This document shows, piece after piece, positions 19,115 to 26,365 of a DNA stretch of 64,000 nucleotides. The stretch covers positions 310,001 to 374,000 of the forward strand of contig JAAFJO010000003.1 in the NCBI GenBank assembly GCA_013298145.1, read 5' to 3'. Position 1 is the stretch's first letter, and each line of letters opens with the position of its first letter. The notes beneath the pieces were generated by a model that was not told the origin of the DNA, did not search any database, and saw nothing but the letters and a program-made list of their open reading frames with translations. Position numbers and translations under genes: made by a program. The stretch is from Betaproteobacteria bacterium (GTDB lineage Bacteria; Pseudomonadota; Gammaproteobacteria; Burkholderiales; Casimicrobiaceae).

Positions 19115-19429
19115 ATGTTGACCGTCGCGGAAACTGACACTTTCATTCGATACGCCGCATCGGTTTGGACGGATGAAGAGCGCTCCGAATTCGTGACTTG
19201 GATTGCCAACAATCCGTTGTCTGGTGACGTGATTCCGGGCACGGGCGGGTTGCGCAAAGTACGCTACACACGTCAAGGCACTGGAAAGCGCGGTGGCGCG
19301 CGAATCATTTATTTCAATGTGCTTGAAGATGGCGAGATTTGGTTGTTGATCGTTTACAGCAAAGCGAAATTCGATAACTTACCGATTGCATTTCTTAAGC
19401 AATTGAAGGCCGCGGCCTTGGGAGACTGA
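19115..19429 (+). CDS. HigB/RelE-like toxin, copy A
   Basis: The 104-residue protein resembles the RelE/HigB-type toxins encoded before an Xre antitoxin (COG4737-like). It has the YAASVWTDEERSEFVTWIA start, a central GTGGLRKVRY strand, GKRGGARIIYF, and a C-terminal LLIVYSKAKFDNL. Such toxins are usually ribosome-dependent mRNA endonucleases. I start it at the ATG at 19115; a TTG immediately before is in frame. Its stop overlaps the antitoxin start (TGATG). It differs from copy B by one residue. Confidence 0.82.
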   Translation: MLTVAETDTFIRYAASVWTDEERSEFVTWIANNPLSGDVIPGTGGLRKVRYTRQGTGKRGGARIIYFNVLEDGEIWLLIVYSKAKFDNLPIAFLKQLKAAALGD

Positions 19430-19731
19430 TGATGGCGAAGACGAAACTTGATCCCGAAATGAAACAGTTTCAAGCCGATTTATTGAAGTCGGTGCAGGAG
19501 ATGAAGACGGGGCGCGCTGCGCGAAAAACGGTCGTATCTGTCACGCGAGCTTCGGAAGCGCGAACCCGTGTTGGTTTGACACAAGCGGAATTCGCCAAAC
19601 TGCTCGGCGTGTCGGTGCGCACGTTGCAAGATTGGGAGCAGGGGCGCCGTGAGCCGACGGGAGCGGCGCAAACGTTGTTGCGCGTTGCGGAGCAACACCC
19701 GCGTGTGTTGCGCGGGCTGGCGGCGCTTTAG
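19429..19731 (+). CDS. HigA-like Xre antitoxin, copy A
   Basis: The 100-residue protein has a C-terminal helix-turn-helix (GLTQAEFAKLLGVSVRTLQD near residues 48-67, then WEQGRREPTG), typical of the NadS/HigA-like antitoxins. The N-terminal ~40 residues probably bind the toxin. It should neutralise the upstream HigB-like protein and repress the shared promoter at the inverted repeat. Two adjacent ATGs (19429, 19432) can serve as start. The protein is identical to copy B. Confidence 0.85.
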   Translation: MMAKTKLDPEMKQFQADLLKSVQEMKTGRAARKTVVSVTRASEARTRVGLTQAEFAKLLGVSVRTLQDWEQGRREPTGAAQTLLRVAEQHPRVLRGLAAL

Positions 19732-19797
19732 TTTGCAAGGAACATCGCTCGCGCATCCGCGCTCGCGATCTCAAGTGATCGCACTTCGCTTTGCTGC

Positions 19798-21258
19798 GTG
19801 CTTCACGGATTTCACGTTGCAATGAACTTGGTTCATAACAACACCCGCGCTTCGTCCATCATGCGAAGGAACTTGCTACCGCGCTGTTCGCGCAGAACTC
19901 ATTCCAGACCGATTGCGTCAAAAACAGTGCCCCGCACTGTTTTTGACGCAATCGCCAGCGGCAACACGCTCACCGAGAGCGCAGCCCTTGCAACGATGAA
20001 TCCCGCCACAGGGCAAATGAACCCCACCGGCACCACGCAAGCGCTCGCCTACACGTATGACGCGAAGAACCGACTGAGCCGGGCGCAGATTGGCGCGAAC
20101 GCGGCGGACTTTGTGAGTTACAAAATCAACGCACTCGGACAACGAGTTCAGAAGACGGGCGCAGGGCTTTACGCCTTCAACTCAAGCCTCACGATTGATG
20201 CGGCAACGGGTTTGTCACCGCTTGCGCGAACGATCAATTTCAACGCGAGATACGTTTACGACGAGCAAGGACGCTTGATTGGCGAGTACGCGCCAGATGG
20301 AAAACTTATCAGCGAAACGGTGTACTTCAACGACCTACCGATTGCAACGCTCAGACCGAAAGGCGCAAACGCGGGAACGCCGCTCGGACAAAGCGGAACA
20401 ACGACGGGTAACCCGAGCAATGGTGCAACGGCGGCGAATGCGAACAACGTTGGGAATAACTCAACGACGAATCGTGTGAATGTTGAAATCTTCTACGTTC
20501 ACGCCGATCATCTGGGCACGCCGCGAACGGTGACGCGTTCAACCATTGCGACGGGAGCGAATGCGCCGAGTAGCGCGACGGCGAGTTCTCCTGGTGCGGT
20601 AAACAAGGCCGTATGGCGTTGGGATTCTGATCCGTTTGGAACGAGTCTAGACAATTCAAAGCCGATTGAGAATCCGCAGATCATTAGCGGGACGGCAACG
20701 GTGCAACAGGCGGGGTCGTTCAAACAGAACTTGAGATTCCCGGGGCAGCTTGCGGATGGGGAATCTGCGAAGTATTACAACTACTTCAGGGATTACGATT
20801 CATCAGTTGGGCGGTATTTGAAGAGTGACCCTATCGGGCTAGGTGGTGGAATAAACACCTTTGGGTATACGAAAGCCAATCCGATACATTACCGAGATGT
20901 CACAGGGCTCACGGCGGAGAAACCGCCAAATTGCCGTGATGGAAATTGCACGGTGCCTATGTGCCCGTCGCCGAGTGGACCAGTGCCGTGCCCTGAGCCA
21001 CCCAAAGTACCTCCGAAGTTACCTCCTTCGACCAAATGTCACTGGCTAGTTGAAAAGGTTTTTGGTGGATGTACGTGCGCTGACACCAGTGTCAGTTTAG
21101 TCTCGTGTTTGGGGTGCTGCTCCACAGTTGGAGGCTACTTTCGCTCCGGCGGTAGCGCTTGCGCCGTGAGATGTAACGATAAGTATCCGACTGATCCTGA
21201 CGGACCCTTGCCGGACGTCGCTTGTCGGCAACGCTATGGATCGTGGGGGAGAGCTTGA
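19798..21258 (+). CDS. RHS core fragment with cysteine- and proline-rich tip (module B)
   Basis: The 486-residue frame holds the last part of an RHS repeat region (YTYDAKNRLSRA, YVYDEQGRLIGEY), the core boundary motif VHADHLGTPR near residue 235, AVWRWDSDPFG, RDYDSSVGRYLKSDPIGL, then a unique ~120-residue tip rich in cysteine and proline. The first ~40 residues have no RHS similarity and include a perfect inverted repeat, so the true 5' end of an RHS gene has been lost. It cannot be the usual >1,000-residue protein. The stop overlaps the start of a membrane protein, the candidate immunity gene. The tip's activity is unknown. Confidence 0.72.
   Translation: MLHGFHVAMNLVHNNTRASSIMRRNLLPRCSRRTHSRPIASKTVPRTVFDAIASGNTLTESAALATMNPATGQMNPTGTTQALAYTYDAKNRLSRAQIGANAADFVSYKINALGQRVQKTGAGLYAFNSSLTIDAATGLSPLARTINFNARYVYDEQGRLIGEYAPDGKLISETVYFNDLPIATLRPKGANAGTPLGQSGTTTGNPSNGATAANANNVGNNSTTNRVNVEIFYVHADHLGTPRTVTRSTIATGANAPSSATASSPGAVNKAVWRWDSDPFGTSLDNSKPIENPQIISGTATVQQAGSFKQNLRFPGQLADGESAKYYNYFRDYDSSVGRYLKSDPIGLGGGINTFGYTKANPIHYRDVTGLTAEKPPNCRDGNCTVPMCPSPSGPVPCPEPPKVPPKLPPSTKCHWLVEKVFGGCTCADTSVSLVSCLGCCSTVGGYFRSGGSACAVRCNDKYPTDPDGPLPDVACRQRYGSWGRA
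19910..19954. repeat. Perfect 21-bp inverted repeat at the RHS junction
   Basis: Two 21-base arms are separated by 3 bases. The arms start CGATTGCGTCAAAAACAG and are exact reverse complements. The repeat sits where recognisable RHS sequence begins. No T-run follows, so it is not a typical terminator. It may mark a recombination point or an assembly fold-back. Confidence 0.85.
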
Positions 21259-21653
21259 TGAGGAGGTTTGTTCGATGGTTACTACTGATAGTCGCCGTCG
21301 TGTTGGTGGTCGCGATCACTTTGCCAGCTTTTCACGGACTCAAAACTAGTGCCACAGTTAACTCACCGACCCTGCTAGTACAGTCTGCTTTGCTGTTAGC
21401 AATTGCCATAGTAGCTGGAGCAGGTATTGTGTTGAGTGCCCTATCGCCGACTTTTCTAGCTGAGAGCGGGATTCTGAAAAACAGCACGGTGTGTGCCGCG
21501 TATGCGCTACCTGGAGTGGATCTTTACGCACACATTACAGGTAACTTGGGAGCAGCTATCGGCGGCCATATGTTAACGTCATTTGTTGTTGGAAGCGCTT
21601 TGGCGCTAGCGATTGCGAGCGCTTGGATTGAATGGTTTAGGCGAGCGCGGTAG
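21258..21653 (+). CDS. Membrane protein, putative immunity protein for RHS tip B
   Basis: The 131-residue protein has three to four hydrophobic segments (about residues 5-22, 38-62 and 98-122) and a short basic C-terminus. Its ATG overlaps the RHS stop (TGATG). A membrane immunity protein would fit a tip acting on or through the membrane, but this rests on context alone. I recognise no family. Confidence 0.5.
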   Translation: MRRFVRWLLLIVAVVLVVAITLPAFHGLKTSATVNSPTLLVQSALLLAIAIVAGAGIVLSALSPTFLAESGILKNSTVCAAYALPGVDLYAHITGNLGAAIGGHMLTSFVVGSALALAIASAWIEWFRRAR

Positions 21654-22031
21654 CCACTCCTATCCAAGCCCGCTAGGCTGAGCTAAAGAACAGAACCCTG
21701 CGTTCGTGAAGCTACACGATGATTTACGTTGTTTTCAATAACCACACAAAATTCATCGACGCCCCTATTAAATCTGCAGACGGCGAATCGCGCTGATATG
21801 ACCTCAACCCATGACTGCACGTCGCCCATGAGTTGTTCGCGCGCTCGCACACTTCCGACTGCATGCGCACGCGGATGTCTGGATATGGGCGCACACGTGA
21901 AACCCCATGGCGAGCGTGCCCTGAGCCTGACGAAGGATCATCCCGAGCAAGCCGAGGCAACCCACATCGCTCGCGCCTGCGCGAGCGCGATTTTCTAGTT
22001 GATGCGACATTCACTCGGTTTCGATTTAAAT
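21654..22031. other. Intergenic region with coding-like repeat C2 and REP-like sequence
   Basis: This gap matches the one after module A but is more diverged in its first ~260 bp. It contains copy C2 of the coding-like repeat (21702-21775, minus strand) and the GAGCCTGACGAAGGATCA motif near 21922. No gene is credible here. An open frame on the minus strand runs through it into the toxin but is a shadow. Confidence 0.5.
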
Positions 22032-22050
22032 TACGGCAATGCCGTACAAT
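22032..22050 (+). promoter_or_regulatory. Operator and -10 box of toxin-antitoxin pair B
   Basis: The same inverted repeat (TACGGC-AAT-GCCGTA) and overlapping TACAAT hexamer occur here, exactly 2,942 bp after the first copy. Confidence 0.65.
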
Positions 22051-22056
22051 TGATTG

Positions 22057-22371
22057 ATGTTGACCGTCGCGAAAACTGACACTTTCATTCGATACGCCGC
22101 ATCGGTTTGGACGGATGAAGAGCGCTCCGAATTCGTGACTTGGATTGCCAACAATCCGTTGTCTGGTGACGTGATTCCGGGCACGGGCGGGTTGCGCAAA
22201 GTACGCTACACACGTCAAGGCACTGGAAAGCGCGGTGGCGCGCGAATCATTTATTTCAATGTGCTTGAAGATGGCGAGATTTGGTTGTTGATCGTTTACA
22301 GCAAAGCGAAATTCGATAACTTACCGATTGCATTTCTTAAGCAATTGAAGGCCGCGGCCTTGGGAGACTGA
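22057..22371 (+). CDS. HigB/RelE-like toxin, copy B
   Basis: The 104-residue protein is identical to copy A except for Lys in place of Glu in the VA-E/K-TD start region. Domain content, overlap with its antitoxin (TGATG) and operator are the same. Having two near-identical pairs means either antitoxin should neutralise either toxin. Confidence 0.82.
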   Translation: MLTVAKTDTFIRYAASVWTDEERSEFVTWIANNPLSGDVIPGTGGLRKVRYTRQGTGKRGGARIIYFNVLEDGEIWLLIVYSKAKFDNLPIAFLKQLKAAALGD

Positions 22372-22673
22372 TGATGGCGAAGACGAAACTTGATCCCGAA
22401 ATGAAACAGTTTCAAGCCGATTTATTGAAGTCGGTGCAGGAGATGAAGACGGGGCGCGCTGCGCGAAAAACGGTCGTATCTGTCACGCGAGCTTCGGAAG
22501 CGCGAACCCGTGTTGGTTTGACACAAGCGGAATTCGCCAAACTGCTCGGCGTGTCGGTGCGCACGTTGCAAGATTGGGAGCAGGGGCGCCGTGAGCCGAC
22601 GGGAGCGGCGCAAACGTTGTTGCGCGTTGCGGAGCAACACCCGCGTGTGTTGCGCGGGCTGGCGGCGCTTTAG
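22371..22673 (+). CDS. HigA-like Xre antitoxin, copy B
   Basis: The 100-residue Xre-type antitoxin is identical in sequence to the copy at 19429. The helix-turn-helix covers residues about 48-75. It follows the copy B toxin with a TGATG overlap. Confidence 0.85.
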   Translation: MMAKTKLDPEMKQFQADLLKSVQEMKTGRAARKTVVSVTRASEARTRVGLTQAEFAKLLGVSVRTLQDWEQGRREPTGAAQTLLRVAEQHPRVLRGLAAL

Positions 22674-22859
22674 TTTGCAAGGAACATCGCTCGCGCATCC
22701 GCGCTCGCGATCTCAAGTGATCGCTTCGCTTGCGGACGTTCGGCCGCAATGGACGCGCCACATAAAAGCGCCCGAGGTTCATCCGCAGCTCCGAGCCGGC
22801 TTCTGCGAGTAAGGTGGAGTGGTGTCAGCTTCTCCTGCAAGGCGCTGTCTACGGTAACG

Positions 22860-23768
22860 CTAGCCCTTTAACCACTCTGCCAACTGCTCGTAGTACCCCT
22901 CGGGTAATTGATGACCAGACACGAAGCGCAGGTGCTTTTTGTCCTGTCCGGGAAGCGCGTCGAAGAGGGCTTGGTTTTGTTTTGCGCTGGCGTGATCGTC
23001 CTCGTCTGCCGTTAGTAGCCAAACGCGTTTGCCTTGAAGCCCCGTCAAAAAATTACTTGGCGAGACGGCTGCGACGTTATTGCCCAGATGTGGGGGCACC
23101 ATCGCGGCGACCGTGCGCACTCGCTCATCGAGCCCAGCCAGCAGCAGTGCGCAATGTGCGCCCATGCTGTAGCCCGTCGCTAGGATGCGTTTAGCGTCCA
23201 AGTGCGGTTGTTTCACTAGCCAGTCAAGCAACACGCGATGATCGCGTACGGTGTCGATGATCATCTGCTCGTAGGGTTGGCGCTTTCCTAGCCAGTGGAT
23301 GTCGCGCAAAATGCCTTTTGCAGGGTGCGGCTGGCCGAGTGGCCGACGCTGACCGTGTAAGCGCGCATCAATGGCCACGACCGCATAGCCTTGCTTCAAG
23401 GCCATCTCGGTGATGCGATGCGTTTGTTCGAACGTGGGTCTACCGTTCAGTTCTGCTTGCCACCAGCGCATGTGGCTGCGGCCCATCGCATGCAAGCCAA
23501 CTAGCACGGGGAAGGGCTGCGCCGCCTGCGTCGGATCGCTGGGATACACGATGCGGCCTTCAAACAATTCGCCATCGAAGCCGCGCATTCGGAAGTTGAC
23601 GGAGTGCTCGTTTCCGGGCGTGAACTCTTCTTTGTGGGCATAGCGCGCCTGGAGCTCAGCGGGGGTGACGGTATAGGGCTTGAGCCACAGGAAATGCCAG
23701 ACACCTGCCGCAATCGCGGCCAAGATTATGAGGATTCCTATGGCGATGCGCGCTCTTCTGTATTTCAT
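22860..23768 (-). CDS. Membrane-anchored alpha/beta hydrolase
   Basis: The 302-residue protein has an N-terminal hydrophobic segment (IAIGILIILAAIAAGVWHFL), which is a signal anchor or signal peptide, and a dienelactone hydrolase-like alpha/beta fold. The nucleophile elbow is GYSMGAH near residue 198. The acid is probably within TADEDDHAS near 257 and the histidine in SGHQLPEGY near 287. The substrate cannot be told. It is convergent with the toxin-antitoxin cassette and marks the right border of the accessory island. Confidence 0.75.
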   Translation of the reverse strand: MKYRRARIAIGILIILAAIAAGVWHFLWLKPYTVTPAELQARYAHKEEFTPGNEHSVNFRMRGFDGELFEGRIVYPSDPTQAAQPFPVLVGLHAMGRSHMRWWQAELNGRPTFEQTHRITEMALKQGYAVVAIDARLHGQRRPLGQPHPAKGILRDIHWLGKRQPYEQMIIDTVRDHRVLLDWLVKQPHLDAKRILATGYSMGAHCALLLAGLDERVRTVAAMVPPHLGNNVAAVSPSNFLTGLQGKRVWLLTADEDDHASAKQNQALFDALPGQDKKHLRFVSGHQLPEGYYEQLAEWLKG

Positions 23769-23926
23769 CTTGACACTCCGGGATTGAATCAGAGGCCGTA
23801 CCTTATTGACGGTGTGTCAAGACAAGATCAAGATGATCGAAACACGTACTTTCGCGCTGCGCGTGTAGTTTCAAAACGTGATGCGTTAGTCACGAAATCG
23901 GCAATGCGCGAGGCTCTCGTTGCCTC

Positions 23927-25075
23927 TCACGCAAGCGCAGGCGCAGAAAGCAAGCGCTCTATGTCGGCCTCGGTGTTGTATCCCTGCACTGAGAGACGCA
24001 CAAACACTTGGTCGCGATGGGTCGTGACCGCGATTTCGATGCCGCTTTCTTCAAAGAGGCGCTGCCGCAGCCGTAGCGCATCGGTGTTTGGCACGGGAAT
24101 ACATACCATTTGCGCCCAGTCGGCGTCTATTGCGATTGGTGGGAGACCCGTGCGTTGCGTGAGTGTGTCGTGCGCATGTCGCGCAAGTACGTGGCAGTTA
24201 GCCCGAACGTTTTCCCACGCGTGATCTGCTTGAAATTGGAGCGCCGCTTCAACTGCGAGCCATGCGGAGTAGTCTCTTGTGCCTTGCCACTGCATCCTTC
24301 GCTCAAATTCGGTGCTTCCTAAAAATACCTTCGCTTCGGGGTGTTCGGCGATACCGTCTACATAGCCCCAGCTGATAACGGTTGCATCGAGCGAGGCGTG
24401 GTGTTCCGGGCGCGAATGCAAAAAAGCCGAGCCTTTCGGCGCGCATTGCCACTTGTGGCAATTACCTGTGTAGAAATCTGCGCCGATAGTGGCGAGATCA
24501 ACAGCGATTTGTCCAGGTGCGTGCGCGCCATCGATCAGCGTAAGAATTCCGCGCGCGCGGGCTGCGGCACAAATTTCAGCGACGGGAAGAATGAGCGCGG
24601 TGGTTGATGTAATGTGGCTCAAAAAAATCATGCGAGTGCGCGGCGTGATTGCGGCGATGAGTCGTTCGATCACCTGCGCCTGACGATATGGCAGGTTGAT
24701 CGGAACGCGCCGATAAATTGCTCCATGTGGCGCGCAAGCCCGAGCAAAGACCGCATCGCAAGCGCCATACTCAAGATCAGTGGTGAGGACTTCATCTCCA
24801 GGTTCAAGCGCGAGCGACTGAGCAACCATATTGACGCCCGTGGTCGCATTGGTGACAAACATCAGATCGTCCGCACATGCGCCAAGCGCGCTGGCGAGCG
24901 TGCTCCTCGCTCGATAGAGCAAGTTAACTGCACGTCGGCTCAGAAATTCAACGGGATTTCTCTCCATTTCGAGCTGCCACGCTTGCTGCGCAGCTATCAC
25001 GACTTGTGGGCAAGCGCCAAATGAGCCGTGATTGAGGAAAACGACGTTAGGGTCAAGCAGGAAGTGGTGACGCAT
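23927..25075 (-). CDS. Class V aminotransferase-fold PLP enzyme
   Basis: The 382-residue protein belongs to the isopenicillin N epimerase-like branch of class V PLP enzymes. It begins FLNHGSFGACPQVV, has LIDGAHAPGQ near residue 185 with the PLP-binding Asp, and YTGNCHKWQCAPKGSAF near 208 with the Schiff-base lysine. Members act as epimerases, lyases or desulfurase-like enzymes, and the specific reaction is not readable from sequence. It is divergent from pssA. Confidence 0.8.
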   Translation of the reverse strand: MRHHFLLDPNVVFLNHGSFGACPQVVIAAQQAWQLEMERNPVEFLSRRAVNLLYRARSTLASALGACADDLMFVTNATTGVNMVAQSLALEPGDEVLTTDLEYGACDAVFARACAPHGAIYRRVPINLPYRQAQVIERLIAAITPRTRMIFLSHITSTTALILPVAEICAAARARGILTLIDGAHAPGQIAVDLATIGADFYTGNCHKWQCAPKGSAFLHSRPEHHASLDATVISWGYVDGIAEHPEAKVFLGSTEFERRMQWQGTRDYSAWLAVEAALQFQADHAWENVRANCHVLARHAHDTLTQRTGLPPIAIDADWAQMVCIPVPNTDALRLRQRLFEESGIEIAVTTHRDQVFVRLSVQGYNTEADIERLLSAPALA

Positions 25076-25167
25076 TGAAATAGTCGGCGCTGCCGTCGTG
25101 TATTTAGTGACAGTTTGTTTGCCAAGCGTAAACTAGAGATTGTTTTTGAAATTTCGCTGAGCGAGCA

Positions 25168-26016
25168 TTGGCAAACGATCCAAATCCCACCGAACCGCCG
25201 TTCGTCGAACTTGATGACGGCAAAGACGCCGTGCGTGAGGCGCGCGCGGCGCAAAAGCTGAAACTCCGCCGTCGCGGCATGTACGCTATCCCAAGTCTCT
25301 TCACGCTCGGCTGTTTGTTTTTTGGGTTCTTCGGTATCGTGCAGGCGATGAATCTGCGCTTTGACTATGCCGCAATGTCGATTTTCGCGGCGATGATCAT
25401 GGATTCGTTGGACGGCCGTGTTGCACGCATGACGGGCACGCAAACGGCATTTGGCGCTGAGCTGGATTCGCTCGCGGACATGGTGTCCTTCGGCGCAGCG
25501 CCTGCGCTCATCGTTTACGAATGGAGTTTGCGTACGTTGCCATCGAATCGTTTGGCGATGGCCGTGGCATTTGTTTATGCGGCGTGCGCGGCGTTGCGTT
25601 TAGCGCGTTTTAATGTGCAGATTGGCACGATCGATAAGCGTTACTTCAATGGCCTGCCCTCACCCGCCGCGGCGGCGTTAGTCGCCGGATTTGTATGGCT
25701 CATCGACGATCATGGAATTGATGGCAAAACCGTAGCCTGGTGGGCGCTCGTGGTGACGCTTGCGGCGGGTATCTCGATGGTCACCACCGCGAAGTTTTAC
25801 AGCTTTAAATCTATGAGTAAGCGGGCCGTGTCGTTTACTGCGCTGGCGGCCATCGCGTTCGGGATTGGCGTTGCCGTTGCGGAGCCCGCGATCGCGCTGT
25901 TCGCGCTATTCGTGTGCTATCTGGCGTCCGGCTACATTGTGTGGGGCTATCACGCATTCACTGGCAAACCGCTTTCGCCACCGACCGCTGGCCAAAGCAG
26001 CGACACGAAGCGCTAG
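25168..26016 (+). CDS. pssA: CDP-diacylglycerol-serine O-phosphatidyltransferase
   Basis: The 282-residue inner-membrane enzyme makes phosphatidylserine, the precursor of phosphatidylethanolamine. It carries the full CDP-alcohol phosphatidyltransferase motif D-G-x2-A-R-x8-G-x3-D-x3-D (from DGRVARMTG to LDSLAD) near residue 90, and several hydrophobic segments. The start is probably the TTG at 25168, with only a weak ribosome site; an internal ATG at the GMYAIPSLF segment is the alternative. leuA follows, as in many betaproteobacterial ilv-psd-pssA-leuA clusters, although the upstream ilv/psd genes are absent here. Confidence 0.85.
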   Translation: MANDPNPTEPPFVELDDGKDAVREARAAQKLKLRRRGMYAIPSLFTLGCLFFGFFGIVQAMNLRFDYAAMSIFAAMIMDSLDGRVARMTGTQTAFGAELDSLADMVSFGAAPALIVYEWSLRTLPSNRLAMAVAFVYAACAALRLARFNVQIGTIDKRYFNGLPSPAAAALVAGFVWLIDDHGIDGKTVAWWALVVTLAAGISMVTTAKFYSFKSMSKRAVSFTALAAIAFGIGVAVAEPAIALFALFVCYLASGYIVWGYHAFTGKPLSPPTAGQSSDTKR

Positions 26017-26083
26017 CCGACGCAACCGCCATTCCACGCGGGCTCGGTTTGCGCGACGCAACAATCCGCGATATAGTTCGAAG

Positions 26084-26236
26084 ATGACGTTAGTGCAGCC
26101 TCAACAAAGCATGTTCGCGATCACCGCACTCGGCGGTGGTTCGCTGATTCCGCTTACGCTGCGCAATCTGGCGCTCGCGGTGCGCCGCTCGCTTCTAAAC
26201 CTGCTGCTAGCGACTGCCTGCCTAAGTCTGCGCTAG
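26084..26236 (+). CDS. Candidate leucine-rich leader peptide for leuA
   Basis: A 50-codon frame begins with ATG 67 bp after pssA and ends 129 bp before leuA. About a quarter of its codons are leucine. The final 15 codons contain seven leucines, three of them CTA, which is a pattern typical of amino-acid-responsive leader peptides. It is followed by a strong inverted repeat. No E. coli-like leu leader sequence similarity is visible, so this is an inference from composition and position. Confidence 0.4.
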   Translation: MTLVQPQQSMFAITALGGGSLIPLTLRNLALAVRRSLLNLLLATACLSLR

Positions 26237-26262
26237 CAGTACTCGCAGCCAATCCCTCAATC

Positions 26263-26309
26263 CGTTCGAGCCCGTCAGATTCACGCCTCTCGCGCGTGTT
26301 GCTCGAACG
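26263..26309 (+). promoter_or_regulatory. Inverted repeat between leader frame and leuA
   Basis: A 9-bp perfect stem (CGTTCGAGC with GCTCGAACG) encloses a smaller CACGC/GCGTG hairpin. A segment inside it (CGTCAG, 26273-26278) can instead pair with CTGACG at 26328-26333, giving two mutually exclusive structures. No T-run follows, so any control would be translational or Rho-linked. Confidence 0.4.
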
Positions 26310-26365
26310 AGAAGCTCCAAGCGAAGCCTGACGTCTCACTTGACTGTCATTGAAGGTGCATCACG

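Larger units (their letters stand above)
18978..19782 (+). repeat. Long direct repeat, copy 1 (toxin-antitoxin cassette)
   Basis: About 805 bp are almost identical to 21920-22724, an offset of exactly 2,942 bp. The repeat spans part of the REP-like segment, the operator/promoter, the HigB-like and HigA-like genes and ~50 bp beyond. Inside the genes I noticed a single base change (Glu to Lys near the toxin start). Confidence 0.9.
21920..22724 (+). repeat. Long direct repeat, copy 2 (toxin-antitoxin cassette)
   Basis: This is the second copy of the ~805-bp cassette described at 18978-19782. The high identity contrasts with the clear divergence of the two RHS cores, which implies a recent duplication or gene conversion of the toxin-antitoxin part. 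Confidence 0.9.

Noticed and set aside
18872..19276. Minus-strand reading frame repeated at 21724-22218
   Set aside because: It is antisense to the toxin genes and their upstream repeat. It is conserved only because the DNA is duplicated.
17598..22860. Transposon or prophage carrying the RHS region
   Set aside because: I found no transposase, integrase, terminal inverted repeats or target duplication. The long direct repeat is the toxin-antitoxin cassette itself.
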